Shown piece after piece: positions 7,561 through 15,792 of a stretch of DNA of 31,151 nucleotides. Numbering within the stretch: the first letter of the stretch is position 1; each line of letters opens with the position of its first letter. This DNA comes from Anaerolineales bacterium UBA2232. Lineage in GTDB: Bacteria > Chloroflexota > Anaerolineae > UBA2200. The DNA is taken from contig DDYO01000118.1 of NCBI GenBank assembly GCA_002348045.1, positions 4,121 through 35,271 of the forward strand, in the 5' to 3' direction. Both the position numbers and the translations under genes were made by a program. A model generated the notes under the pieces. The model saw only the letters and a list, made by a program, of their open reading frames with translations. It made no database searches and was not told the DNA's origin.

Positions 7561-8751
7561 TTAACCGGGAGTACCCCGTAGTTTGTGCAGCCAGCGATAC
7601 GGATAGTACAAAGGCGCGAGCCCCGTGTGGCGGATTCTGTACCTGGCCTGCATGTACTCTGTCGACGGGAAGAGGAGGCAGCGCAGCAGGCGCAGCCGCG
7701 CTGCCCAACCCGGCGTATCCCGCAGGTCCGCGAACGCATCCCCCAGCACTGAACGAGGCCCGCTCAGATGTGAGAATAGACGCTCTTCGGCGCCAGTAGG
7801 CCTCAGCGAACGCAGCCGCTCCAGCACGTCAGCTGGAATGGGCACGTCCCACTCCTCTTTCACCAGGCTCAAGATCCCTTGGGTTGGGTGCACAAGATGG
7901 TACCGCTGAGCACGCTCCAGGAGCACGTCCCAGTCCATACGGTCCCGATTGGCGGCGATCACCGCGCAGACATCGAACAGGCGCAGAAGCCTGACATCAA
8001 TGAGTCCGCTGTGGTGCAGGATATGTCCGCACAGGTGGAGCAATTGCGCCTCGGGGCCCAGCATGCGCGTAGGAACGCCCTGCACTCGCACAGCGAGCGA
8101 TGTCTCCCAGAACCACTCTGTGTCTACGACCCGGCGGTAGTAGAGGGGGCCGAACACGTTCCAGTGCAGCTCAAGGAGCGACGCGTCTTCGCCGGGTATA
8201 AGCAGTGTCTCTTCGGTCCTGAACTCGAGGAGATAGCCCGGCCGCAGCTCCGGCTCGCGATCACGGTACCCCAATTCGAGCAGCGCAGACCGCGCCTGTT
8301 GCACGTCGCTCCGCCGCACCAGTAAATCCACGTCATCCATCGGTCGGACCACCGGCTCAGGATAGACCGTCTCGGCGAGGGCAGCTCCCTTTAGGAGCGC
8401 CACCGGGATAGCCAGTGCTGTCAGCCGATCCAGGGCTTGCCTCAACCAGTGAGAAGAGCGGAGGCTCCAGTGGGCGCTGCCATAGTATCGGCCGCTCCAC
8501 TGGTCCTCCAGCCAGCTTGGCAGCAGGTCGCGGTCACGGATTAGGCAATAGAGAAGCGGCTCCACATGACCGTTTCTGGCAACCCGCGCCACCTCGTCCC
8601 AATCCGCTCCCCCCCCTTCGGCCAGGGCCCTTGCGGCCTCCAGGGCTGGCGGTTCCCAGTGGCTGCGCAGGCATAGCACGACAAAGCGGCGAGCCGTCTC
8701 GTCCACCGGATCCGGTACTGGCGGAAGGGAGGCCGGCCTGCGACGAGACAT
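7561..8751 (-). CDS. Uncharacterised nucleotidyltransferase (NTP_transf_5 family)
   Basis: A 396-residue protein. The signature of this nucleotidyltransferase fold is LLKGAALA (Lys121) followed by RPMDDVDLLV (Asp139-Asp142), the metal-binding Asp cluster. The family has no settled reaction; members occur in exopolysaccharide and in lasso-peptide clusters. The open frame extends upstream to 9012, but the first 87 codons overlap the preceding gene and look non-coding. AAAGGA lies just before an ATGATG pair (8754, 8751), and spacing favours the second. It follows the O-antigen-ligase-like gene by about 45 bp on the same strand and is probably co-transcribed with it. The lasso B2 fragment converges from the other side. 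The function could lie with either neighbour. Confidence 0.85.
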   Translation of the reverse strand: MSRRRPASLPPVPDPVDETARRFVVLCLRSHWEPPALEAARALAEGGGADWDEVARVARNGHVEPLLYCLIRDRDLLPSWLEDQWSGRYYGSAHWSLRSSHWLRQALDRLTALAIPVALLKGAALAETVYPEPVVRPMDDVDLLVRRSDVQQARSALLELGYRDREPELRPGYLLEFRTEETLLIPGEDASLLELHWNVFGPLYYRRVVDTEWFWETSLAVRVQGVPTRMLGPEAQLLHLCGHILHHSGLIDVRLLRLFDVCAVIAANRDRMDWDVLLERAQRYHLVHPTQGILSLVKEEWDVPIPADVLERLRSLRPTGAEERLFSHLSGPRSVLGDAFADLRDTPGWAARLRLLRCLLFPSTEYMQARYRIRHTGLAPLYYPYRWLHKLRGTPG

Positions 8752-8797
8752 CATCGTCCTTTGGCCGTGCTGGGTTCCGCTGACGGCAACACCTCCC

Positions 8798-10633
8798 CTA
8801 CGGCATCCCGGCCAGGGCGTCCATAGCGTACGTGAACAGTTTATCGGGGACAGCTCCTGCCCTGATCCCCGCTTGCAGGGTTTCCCTGGCGGCGGCAGGA
8901 TTGGCCAGTGGGTAACGCTGGACCAGAGCGGCCAGCACATAGTTCTCCGCCCTCGCCGGATAGCGCGAGATCCAGTTCTGGTACGGCCAAAGCATATCCG
9001 CCCAGGGATCATGCCGTTCCTGGGGCGCTAGCCGGCGGCGTAGGTTCTCGAAAGGCGCATAATGAGCCACCGCGTTGCGCCCATCCATCTCCACGACCCC
9101 CTGCAGCGTCACCAACGCGGCAGCTTCCTCACCTGACCAGGCCAGCGTGCGAGCCAACAGGACGTGTGCTTCTGGCCGGCCATGCTCCATCGCCAGCGCC
9201 GCCTGCAACTCACCAGCCGCTTGCTGCAGCATGGCGGGGTGGGGCATCTGGCCCGCCTGAGCCGAGAGCACTAGCCGTCGAGACTGGGCGATCGCTAGGT
9301 TTAGATCCAGGCTGCCCGGGTGAGCCACGGCGACCAGTGCTACGATAACGAGGGCGAGCACTGCAGGCGCCAGGCGGCCCAACCGGCTTCGCGCGCTATG
9401 GGCAGGACGCTGATGATCGAGGTGTCCTTGGGCACTGCTCAGCGCCGCCATGAGGCCCAGGTTGACCCAGACCAGAACCGATGGCTTGGCGGTCCAGATG
9501 GTGTCCAGCAGCCCACAGGTGACATAGGCCACCACCCCGCCCGTGGCTCCCAGCAAGAGAGCGCGCTCCTGAGTGTCCCGGATGGCTTTCTGGGCGCGCA
9601 GCGCGTGTCGGACCAGGTTGCCCACGAGGCACAGGAAGGCGATTAGACCGGGAATGCCCAAATCCAGGGCAACCTGCAGGAGCAGGTTGTGGGCATGGGG
9701 TTCCGGCCCCAGCATCACGCCCGGGTAAAAGTTGCTCTGGACCAGCGGAAAGCTGTCCAGCCCGATGCCGGTGTAGGGCATATCGCGGATCATGGCAACC
9801 GCACGACTCCACATGTCCAGGCGCAGGGACGCAGCAATGCCGAACGGCGCCTGGGGCGAGATCGCAGCAAGGGCCGCCCGCTCCCAACCGTAGGCAAACA
9901 GGCCGAGTAAGGCCCCCGCCAGGGAGAGGGGCAGTATCAGGATGAACCAACGTTTCCAAAGCACGCCCAGAAACAGGACGGCCCATGCCAGCCCGAACGC
10001 GGCCTGCACCGACTGGGTCAGCAGCACGGTGAGGACTCCGGCCACCGAGCTGACCAGGCCGAGCACTTGAAGTCGGTGATCACGGGAAAAGACCATCACG
10101 GCCAGAGCGGTAGGCAACAGGGTCGCCAAGGCCATGCCCATCACCCGAGGGTTAAAAGCCTGCTGATCCTGAATGTCCAGCATCCAGTGGGGCAGGCGGT
10201 TGTAGATCTGCGGCAGGTTCAGCAAGCGCACGCTGCCCCACTCAGTGCCGAGCAAGGCCAGGGCCGCCAGGGCCAGACATGCCACGCATAGGGCGGTTGG
10301 CAACCACCGAGGCCTCCTGCCCCGCAACCCATTCACCAACGCATAATAAGTCACCATCCCCAGCAGGATACGCCACCACGCCGTCGTGCTGGCGGACCGG
10401 TCGGCGGAAACCAACCATCCCGCGCAGGACATGATCAATACAATGGCCATCGGCATTTCGGCGGGCGTCGTCACGCTGGGTCGCCCCCGGACAAGCCACC
10501 GCGCCAGCCAGAGCAACAGCACCACGCCCAAGGCGGGGGGCGTCCAGGGACCTGGAAAGAGCAGCGCGACCACAATCGGGGGCAGGAGCCAGAGTTCGCG
10601 CGCGCTGATCCAGTTGGCCGCAACCATCATCAT
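8798..10633 (-). CDS. O-antigen ligase / Wzy-like polytopic membrane protein with C-terminal helical repeats
   Basis: About 611 residues with some 10-12 hydrophobic segments in the first 430. It carries the Wzy_C hallmark: a periplasmic loop with PYTGIGLDSFPLV and then PEPHAHNLLLQVALDLG. Proteins of this family join or polymerise lipid-linked glycans, or move them to an acceptor such as a protein, on the outer face of the membrane. The C-terminal 150 residues are Ala/Leu-rich and TPR-like, possibly for acceptor binding. The frame opens at a TTG (10669). I prefer the ATG at 10633, which has GGAG nine bases upstream. It is the only ligase or polymerase candidate in the window and so a natural partner of the glycan genes at 11133-31151, although it is separated from them by a plus-strand gene. 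Confidence 0.85.
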   Translation of the reverse strand: MMMVAANWISARELWLLPPIVVALLFPGPWTPPALGVVLLLWLARWLVRGRPSVTTPAEMPMAIVLIMSCAGWLVSADRSASTTAWWRILLGMVTYYALVNGLRGRRPRWLPTALCVACLALAALALLGTEWGSVRLLNLPQIYNRLPHWMLDIQDQQAFNPRVMGMALATLLPTALAVMVFSRDHRLQVLGLVSSVAGVLTVLLTQSVQAAFGLAWAVLFLGVLWKRWFILILPLSLAGALLGLFAYGWERAALAAISPQAPFGIAASLRLDMWSRAVAMIRDMPYTGIGLDSFPLVQSNFYPGVMLGPEPHAHNLLLQVALDLGIPGLIAFLCLVGNLVRHALRAQKAIRDTQERALLLGATGGVVAYVTCGLLDTIWTAKPSVLVWVNLGLMAALSSAQGHLDHQRPAHSARSRLGRLAPAVLALVIVALVAVAHPGSLDLNLAIAQSRRLVLSAQAGQMPHPAMLQQAAGELQAALAMEHGRPEAHVLLARTLAWSGEEAAALVTLQGVVEMDGRNAVAHYAPFENLRRRLAPQERHDPWADMLWPYQNWISRYPARAENYVLAALVQRYPLANPAAARETLQAGIRAGAVPDKLFTYAMDALAGMP

Positions 10634-10694
10634 CGGCCGGAGCTCCAGGGAGCTAACGCGAGGGAGCAATTCGCCATTCTCCGTGGATACCTGC

Positions 10695-10723
10695 TTGACT
10701 TTTGCGCAACTCTGTGATAAAGT
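10695..10723 (+). promoter_or_regulatory. Promoter of the small membrane protein gene
   Basis: TTGACT (10695-10700) and TAAAGT (10718-10723, within TGATAAAGT) are separated by 17 bases. Transcription would start near 10730, just before GAGG (10732-10735), nine bases ahead of the ATG at 10745. The leader would therefore be very short. Confidence 0.6.
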
Positions 10724-10744
10724 GAACTTGCGAGGTGCAGAGAC

Positions 10745-10996
10745 ATGATTTCAACCGTCACGACTACAACTGTATCGTCGATCACGTCCACCGTTGCGGC
10801 GTTGGGTTTTGGAGCCTCTTTGGCGCTCGTGACCATCGTAACGCTCTTTGCGCTGCTCATTCCCAAGGAGCTTTCGGTGAGCACTTCCCACCCTCGGGTG
10901 AAGGCGTTGGGGTTGGCCGTTGATGTGGTCCTCCTCCCGCTGCTGATGGCATTTGCCATGATCGCCGTGACCAGGGTGGCGCAGATCCTCTTCTAG
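10745..10996 (+). CDS. Small two-helix membrane protein, unknown function
   Basis: An 83-residue protein with a Thr/Ser/Val-rich start (STVTTTTVSSITSTV), a hydrophobic segment at about 16-40, a short hydrophilic loop (PKELSVSTSHPRVK) and a second hydrophobic segment at about 53-81. It ends directly after that segment. I do not assign it to a family. Evidence that it is real: its own promoter, a GAGG ribosome binding site, a strong terminator 24 bp after the stop, and a composition typical of a membrane protein. It is the only plus-strand gene between two long minus-strand blocks, so it is probably expressed alone. It might serve as a small subunit or regulator of a membrane complex, but nothing in the sequence shows this. 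Confidence 0.75.
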   Translation: MISTVTTTTVSSITSTVAALGFGASLALVTIVTLFALLIPKELSVSTSHPRVKALGLAVDVVLLPLLMAFAMIAVTRVAQILF

Positions 10997-11019
10997 CCCT
11001 GGCTGGTTCTGAAAGAAGC

Positions 11020-11056
11020 AGAGCGGTACGCTTGACAGCGTACCGCTCTTTATTTT
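11020..11056 (+). terminator. Strong intrinsic terminator
   Basis: A perfect 13-bp stem (11020-11032 with 11037-11049) has the loop TGAC and is followed by TTTATTTT. It ends the small-protein transcript. On the minus strand the stem is followed by GCTTCTTTC, so it may also weakly stop the glycan operon that ends at 11133. Confidence 0.9.
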
Positions 11057-11132
11057 GCCGGAATGACAATCTCCTCCGCCCTGGGCACCGGTTCTCTCGC
11101 AAGGTCTCGGTCTGGGTGACGGGACCGCGGCG

Positions 11133-11921
11133 CTAGTGGACAAATGGCGCTACCAAGAAGAGCACGATGTTGGTCAGCCCATGTGCCAGGCTGACCCCGA
11201 CGATGCTGCCCGTGCGTCGCACGATCATGGCAAAGACCATGGCTACGCCAAAGACGAACAAGACGTCCGTCAGCGAACGATAGCCCACGTGCAGAACCGC
11301 AAAGATGGCCGATACGTAGATATGGCTGGTCCATCCCAGCACTGGCGTGGCCGCCTGCTGCATCAGACCGCGGAAGATAACCTCCTCCGCAAAGCCGGTG
11401 CTCACGAGGAGGATGAGGGCGGGCAACCAAATCGCTTCCCAGGTAAAGGCTGCCGCCAGCGGCTTGGGCCTGAGGATGTAGTACTCCATGTAGCCAAAAC
11501 CCAGGCCGAGGAAGATGACGGGGACCTGCAGGTGAAGGTTGCGCAAGTTTAGGCCCAGCTCGGAAGGCGAAAAGTGCAGCCGGCGCGCGGTAATGAGCAC
11601 AGACACGAACAGCGGCACGCTGGTGATAAAGTACCAGTAAACCAGCGGGATGCCCACCAGAGGCAGAGACAGGCTCATCAAACGGATGAGCGGCGCAAAG
11701 CTCAGGCTGAGCAGCACGTCGCGGGAGGCCTTTTCCCAGCGAAATGTCACGTGAACCAGCAAAACCACCAGCAAGACTCCATGAAAGAGCAGCCCAAACT
11801 GAGGCTGCCAGAAGGTAGTCAACAGCTCGGCTGCGGTAATCGCCGCCAGGTAGCCCAGTGCCGGGCGCAGGACGTCCCATTGCGGTGCATTGTCACTGGA
11901 AACATGGGACATGAGCGTCAT
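11133..11921 (-). CDS. CPBP family intramembrane metalloprotease (CAAX-protease/Abi type)
   Basis: 262 residues with about eight hydrophobic segments. It has the family motifs EEVIFRG (the catalytic Glu pair and Arg) and, further on, FAVLHVGY and SLAHGLTN (metal-binding or catalytic His residues). CPBP proteases cleave within or near membranes. Bacterial members process prenylated or hydrophobic peptides or act in immunity, and their substrates are usually unknown. The ATG overlaps the stop of the DUF1616 gene by four bases (ATGA, 11918-11921), which implies translational coupling. It is the last gene of the long minus-strand run. Its position suggests processing of a membrane or surface protein linked to the glycan system, which is an inference from context only. 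Confidence 0.88.
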   Translation of the reverse strand: MTLMSHVSSDNAPQWDVLRPALGYLAAITAAELLTTFWQPQFGLLFHGVLLVVLLVHVTFRWEKASRDVLLSLSFAPLIRLMSLSLPLVGIPLVYWYFITSVPLFVSVLITARRLHFSPSELGLNLRNLHLQVPVIFLGLGFGYMEYYILRPKPLAAAFTWEAIWLPALILLVSTGFAEEVIFRGLMQQAATPVLGWTSHIYVSAIFAVLHVGYRSLTDVLFVFGVAMVFAMIVRRTGSIVGVSLAHGLTNIVLFLVAPFVH

Positions 11922-12787
11922 GGCGTTGCGTTCTCCTCCTTCACGCGGATGAACAGGTGCAGTTGACGGTAGGGTTCCACGCTCGGAGCCCGATACAGGC
12001 GGAATTCGATCTTGACATCTTCTCCCGTGAGGGTGGGAACCAGGCTCAGCGACCGCTCATCGGTGCTGTCCGGGTTGACGAACACCTGGTCGTACCCTCC
12101 GATGAGAGCCTGTCCGTCACTGACCTCTACTCGATAGACGGCCCAGGTGCCCTCCAGGTTGTTGATGCCCACCGTCACGGTAAAGGCCTGGCCCAGGATC
12201 ACCTCCCGCGGATAGTTCTCCGCCAGGCCTTCGGGTCCGAGGATATAGAACTCGGTGAGGCGTTCACCCGGCTTGGGCGTGACAATGATGGCCACCGCAC
12301 CAATGGCGAAGAGCAGCAACGCGACGACCAGCAACCCGTACACAAGCCTCTCCAGCCGGCTCTGCTGGGCCCACCACGCTCCCGCGCTAAAGCCGAGGCG
12401 CCACAGGGGCAGTTCCTCCTCGGGCAGCCACTGCCTGCGGTAGAGGGCCACGGCTGAGAAGCCGACCATGAACACCGTTTCACAGATCACGATGGGCCAC
12501 AGACGGATGCCCCAGGGCAGCGCATCCAGGATGAGGGCCATGGGCGGAACCACGGCCACGCTCAGGCCGAAAGACAGGGCCAGCCGCTCGGGGCCGTCCA
12601 GGTCCTGGCTGCTGGGAAACAGGGCCGCCTGCAACGTGTAGCCGGGTGCCCAGAGCACATAGATGAGCCCCAGCCCCATGCGCACCCAGCGCAGCGGCGC
12701 CGGGAGCGCCGGCACGTCCACTATCACCAGGGCGATCAGCAACAAGCCGATGATCAGGATGAGAAGGAATTCGTTATCTACAGTCAT
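11918..12787 (-). CDS. DUF1616 domain membrane protein
   Basis: 289 residues. Two N-terminal helices are followed by the DUF1616 signature (YVLWAPGYTLQAALFP, then DLDGPERLALSFGLS and LPWGIRL), two further helices, and an extracytoplasmic beta-domain from about residue 175 (YILGPEGLAENYP, VGINNLEGTWAVYRV) that resembles a carrier or adhesion module. The family is seen in archaea and some bacteria, often near polysaccharide or surface-protein genes; its role is not established. The open frame starts at a TTG (12844) inside the preceding gene. The ATG at 12787, placed directly before the membrane helix, is the better start and lies 40 bp after the upstream stop. It overlaps the CPBP protease start by four bases, so the two are probably made together. 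Confidence 0.85.
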   Translation of the reverse strand: MTVDNEFLLILIIGLLLIALVIVDVPALPAPLRWVRMGLGLIYVLWAPGYTLQAALFPSSQDLDGPERLALSFGLSVAVVPPMALILDALPWGIRLWPIVICETVFMVGFSAVALYRRQWLPEEELPLWRLGFSAGAWWAQQSRLERLVYGLLVVALLLFAIGAVAIIVTPKPGERLTEFYILGPEGLAENYPREVILGQAFTVTVGINNLEGTWAVYRVEVSDGQALIGGYDQVFVNPDSTDERSLSLVPTLTGEDVKIEFRLYRAPSVEPYRQLHLFIRVKEENATP

Positions 12788-12827
12788 AGGAGTTGACGGA
12801 TCTCTTTCCGACACGGAGCCGTGGAGG

Positions 12828-13463
12828 CTATCGGCCTCCAACAAAGTACAGCCCCAGTTTCATATACTCGGTCCAGGTCTCCCGCAGCGCGTCGTCATTC
12901 TGCCACCATCTGGCGGGATCGTACCAGCTTGGGTTTACAGACCGCACAACGATACGGACGCCAGCGCCGCGAAAGGCGTCCTGGAACATCTGCCGGGCGC
13001 GGCGGGTATGAAAGGGATCGGTGACCACAATCAGAGAGGACCAACCCCGTCCCTCAACGAACGTACGCAGAGCAAGGGCCTCTTCATAGGTGGTTCTGGT
13101 CTTTTCTGGCACGCTGAGGATGCGTTCTGCCGGGACTCCCTGCCACATCGCTTCGGTGCGCATCAGCTCAGCATAGTCTGCTCGGACGCCCGGCATGTTC
13201 ACCCAGTTGTCGGTGACCACGAACCAGGCCGCATAGCCTGCCTGGAACACCTCCACCCCTCCAGCCACCCTCTGCGGCCCGCCGCCGCCCAAGACCAGCA
13301 CCGCCTCCGCCGCTTCCAGCGGATCGGACACCACCAGGAACTCGCCGATGGCCGGCAGCCAGAGTCCGGAAGTCCATACACAGGATACCAGAATCAACAA
13401 GCAAGATGCAAAGAGCAGCAGCCGAGGGGGCCGGCGCGCGGGCCTGTGGTCGGTGGGGGTCAT
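12828..13463 (-). CDS. YdcF/DUF218 family protein, membrane-anchored
   Basis: 211 residues. One N-terminal transmembrane helix (about 14-32) is followed by the DUF218 fold: AVLVLGGGGPQR, FVVTDNWV, TRTTYEEAL and VVTDPFHTRRA. Family members (SanA/YdcF/ElyC) act at the cell envelope, some in peptidoglycan precursor or enterobacterial common antigen metabolism; the exact reaction is unknown. The frame is open up to 13724, but that extension lies inside gmhB. The ATG at 13463 overlaps the gmhB stop by four bases (ATGA). It is probably involved in handling lipid-linked glycan at the outer face of the membrane. Confidence 0.87.
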   Translation of the reverse strand: MTPTDHRPARRPPRLLLFASCLLILVSCVWTSGLWLPAIGEFLVVSDPLEAAEAVLVLGGGGPQRVAGGVEVFQAGYAAWFVVTDNWVNMPGVRADYAELMRTEAMWQGVPAERILSVPEKTRTTYEEALALRTFVEGRGWSSLIVVTDPFHTRRARQMFQDAFRGAGVRIVVRSVNPSWYDPARWWQNDDALRETWTEYMKLGLYFVGGR

Positions 13464-14080
13464 GTGGTCAGCCGGCTCTGGGTTAGGATCCACTCCACGG
13501 CAGGCAGCAGGCTCTTGGTCACAACATCCGGCTGCCACCCGAGACCGCGGAATTCCCGTAGTGCCTGTGGGCCGTGTCCGCTCAGTACCAGGACGGTGCG
13601 GCATCCAGCGCGTCGGCCAGCTTCCAGGTCGCTGACCTTGTCCCCCACCGCCGTACAGCGCGACAGCTCTAGCCCCCACTCTACCGCAGCACGCAACAAT
13701 AGACCTGGTCGGGGCTTCCGACACTCACATCCCGCGGTCGGGAGGTGCGGGCAGTAGTAGATAGCATCCAGGTGCGCTCCCCGATCAGACAGCCTTCTGG
13801 TGAGTTCTCTGTGGACCGCTTCCATTGCCTGCAGGGAATAGTAGCCGCGGCCAATACCGGACTGGTTGGTGACCACGATCACGAGCATCTGAGCCTCGTT
13901 AAGCAACCGGATGGCGCGGGCAGCACCGCGAGTCAATCGTAGCTTTGCGGGATCGTGCAGATACTGCACCTCGTGATTGATGGTGCCGTCCCGGTCCAGA
14001 AACACCGCCGCCCTGCCACTGAGTTGGTTGTCAGCATCATCCCCTACCTCACTCAGAGCAAAGGCCTGCGGAGATTTCAT
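13460..14080 (-). CDS. gmhB: D-glycero-D-manno-heptose 1,7-bisphosphate 7-phosphatase
   Basis: 206 residues of the HAD IIIA phosphatase type. FLDRDGTIN holds the nucleophile and acid Asp, VVTNQSGIGRG is motif II, a Cys/His zinc site is seen in CPHLPTAGCECRKPRPG, and GDKVSDLEAG is the metal-binding motif. It removes the 7-phosphate of heptose 1,7-bisphosphate to give the 1-phosphate for HddC. The ATG follows the gmhA stop with no gap (TGAATG), and its own stop overlaps the YdcF start. The neighbouring hddA and hddC indicate the alpha, GDP-linked branch. Paralogues acting on histidinol phosphate share the fold, but the context makes heptose clear. Confidence 0.93.
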   Translation of the reverse strand: MKSPQAFALSEVGDDADNQLSGRAAVFLDRDGTINHEVQYLHDPAKLRLTRGAARAIRLLNEAQMLVIVVTNQSGIGRGYYSLQAMEAVHRELTRRLSDRGAHLDAIYYCPHLPTAGCECRKPRPGLLLRAAVEWGLELSRCTAVGDKVSDLEAGRRAGCRTVLVLSGHGPQALREFRGLGWQPDVVTKSLLPAVEWILTQSRLTT

Positions 14081-14716
14081 TCACCTTACCCGCGTACCAT
14101 TCGCAGCGGAGTGGCCCGCCTGGTCGCCGAAAAGCTCCTCCTCCACTACCTCACAAATCGCATGCCACACCGTGATGTGCAGCTCTTGAGTTGCGGCTGC
14201 GGTTTCCGCCGGCACGCACAGGCATATGTCCACTAGGTCCTTCAGCGCGCCGCCCTGGCGTCCGGTCAAGCCCACCGTCACTGCCCCCTTAGCCTGGCCC
14301 ACCTGGATAGCCTTGAGCACGTTTTGGGAGTTGCCGCTGGTGCTGATGCCCACCACTACGTCTTCCTCCTGGGCCAGGGCTTCCACCTGACGACTAAAAA
14401 CCTGATCAAACCCCAGATCGTTGCCGACCGCGGTGAGGATCGAAGTGTCCGTGGTCAGGGCGATGGCCGGTAACGCGGCACGATCTCTGGCAAAGCGGCC
14501 CAGTAGTTCCGCTGCCACATGCTGGGCATCGGCAGCGCTGCCACCGTTTCCACAGAGCAGCACCTTGTGGCCCGAGCGAAAGGCCCGTACTAAAACCCTC
14601 GCCACCTCGGTTGCGACCGGCAAGAAAGCCTGTAGGAGTTGTTGTCGAGCCTCGATACTCTCCAGCAGGGTGCGCCGAAAAACGTCCTCAGCTCGTTGGG
14701 CATCGAAGGAGTTCAT
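14081..14716 (-). CDS. gmhA: Sedoheptulose 7-phosphate isomerase (phosphoheptose isomerase)
   Basis: 211 residues, a SIS-domain protein of the usual GmhA length. LLCGNGGSAADAQHVAAEL carries the substrate-binding Ser residues, GISTSGNSQNV the second SIS loop, and AAATQELHITVWHAICE the C-terminal Glu/His active-site region. It converts sedoheptulose 7-phosphate to D-glycero-D-manno-heptose 7-phosphate, the first pathway step. The chosen ATG (14716) has GGGAGG four bases upstream and overlaps the hddA stop (ATGA). An ATG four codons earlier (14728) is possible. Confidence 0.95.
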   Translation of the reverse strand: MNSFDAQRAEDVFRRTLLESIEARQQLLQAFLPVATEVARVLVRAFRSGHKVLLCGNGGSAADAQHVAAELLGRFARDRAALPAIALTTDTSILTAVGNDLGFDQVFSRQVEALAQEEDVVVGISTSGNSQNVLKAIQVGQAKGAVTVGLTGRQGGALKDLVDICLCVPAETAAATQELHITVWHAICEVVEEELFGDQAGHSAANGTRVR

Positions 14717-15729
14717 CGCGCCTCCCATGTCTGCAATCCGTGCATGTCAAAGTTAAAGTCCACAACCTGGGCACCAAGGCGCTCCAATTGCTTCGCCACA
14801 AGGTGCTTTGTCTGGAACGGGCAGTAAAAGTACATGTAGCCGCCTCCGCCCGCTCCCGACATCTTTCCCCCGAGAGCGCCATGCTGAAGCGCAGTCTCGT
14901 ACATCTCGTCAATGCCCGCGTCGCTGATCTGGGCGGCCATCTTCTTCTTGTTCATCCATCCCTCGTGCAACAGCGCGCCAAAGTCGTTCAGCCGCCCTTG
15001 CAGTAGAGCATTCTTCTGAGCAACAGCAATGCGTTTGAGTTCATCCATTGCCGTGAGCACGGGCTCTCGCCGCTGCACATAGCCCAGGACCTGGGTGTCA
15101 ATGATGCGAGCGGAAAGCCGCGTTTTACCTGTGTAGCAGAGCAGCAGATTATAGCCCAGTTCGTTGAGTACCTCGTCAGACACCCGCAGGGGGTTGACGA
15201 TCGTCGCTTCGCGGGCAAACTCGATGAAGTTAAAGCCGCCAAAGGTGGAGGCGTACTGATCCTGCTTACCCCCCTTGATGCCCAGGTCCATTCGTTCTAC
15301 TTGGTAGGCCAGATCAGCGATCTCATATTGGGTAAGAGGCAGATGCAGCCAGTGCTTGAACAGGCCGATGAGGGCAACCACCACGGCGGACGACGAGCCG
15401 AGGCCTGAGCCGGGTGGTGCATCGGTGTGCAGGAACAGGTCAAGCCCCTGTTGAGCGCTGTCAGGGTTCAAGCGACGGATAGCCGCCTTGACAAGGTCCA
15501 GGTTGCCGTCATAGATAAGCGGCTCATCGAGGTGGTAGCGGGCCTCCAAGTTATAGTCCAAGGAGGTCACGTGGATCTGCCGGTCCTCACGTATCTGCAG
15601 GGTACCGTAGGCGTACTTGTCAATGGTCGTGCTCAGCACCATCCCTCCGCGCTCTGAGAGATAGGGCTCCACGTCCGTGCCACCCCCGGAAAAGCTGATA
15701 CGCAAGGGTGCCTTGCTGCGGATGATCAA
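14713..15729 (-). CDS. hddA: D-glycero-alpha-D-manno-heptose 7-phosphate kinase
   Basis: 338 residues, a GHMP kinase. The N-terminus is APLRISFSGGGTDVEPYL, the ATP-binding motif is PPGSGLGSSSAVVVAL, KGGKQDQYAS follows, and the C-terminal glycine motif is GGKMSGAGGGGYM. These match HddA-type kinases, which phosphorylate heptose 7-phosphate at C1 in the alpha configuration. Fucokinase-like relatives share the fold, but the neighbours gmhA, gmhB and hddC decide the assignment. The start is TTG, supported by AGGAG seven bases upstream. The end overlaps gmhA by four bases. Confidence 0.93.
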   Translation of the reverse strand: MIIRSKAPLRISFSGGGTDVEPYLSERGGMVLSTTIDKYAYGTLQIREDRQIHVTSLDYNLEARYHLDEPLIYDGNLDLVKAAIRRLNPDSAQQGLDLFLHTDAPPGSGLGSSSAVVVALIGLFKHWLHLPLTQYEIADLAYQVERMDLGIKGGKQDQYASTFGGFNFIEFAREATIVNPLRVSDEVLNELGYNLLLCYTGKTRLSARIIDTQVLGYVQRREPVLTAMDELKRIAVAQKNALLQGRLNDFGALLHEGWMNKKKMAAQISDAGIDEMYETALQHGALGGKMSGAGGGGYMYFYCPFQTKHLVAKQLERLGAQVVDFNFDMHGLQTWEAR

Positions 15730-15792
15730 GGTCGCTCTCCTGTATGAAAGTATGCCGTGTCACAAGCAGGCGTGCCCAAAGGTAGACGAAAG

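Noticed and set aside
8752..9012. 87-codon N-terminal extension of the nucleotidyltransferase frame
   Set aside because: It overlaps the end of the O-antigen-ligase-like gene and is Trp/Arg/Pro-rich with no family similarity, and a proper ribosome binding site lies at the ATG near 8751.
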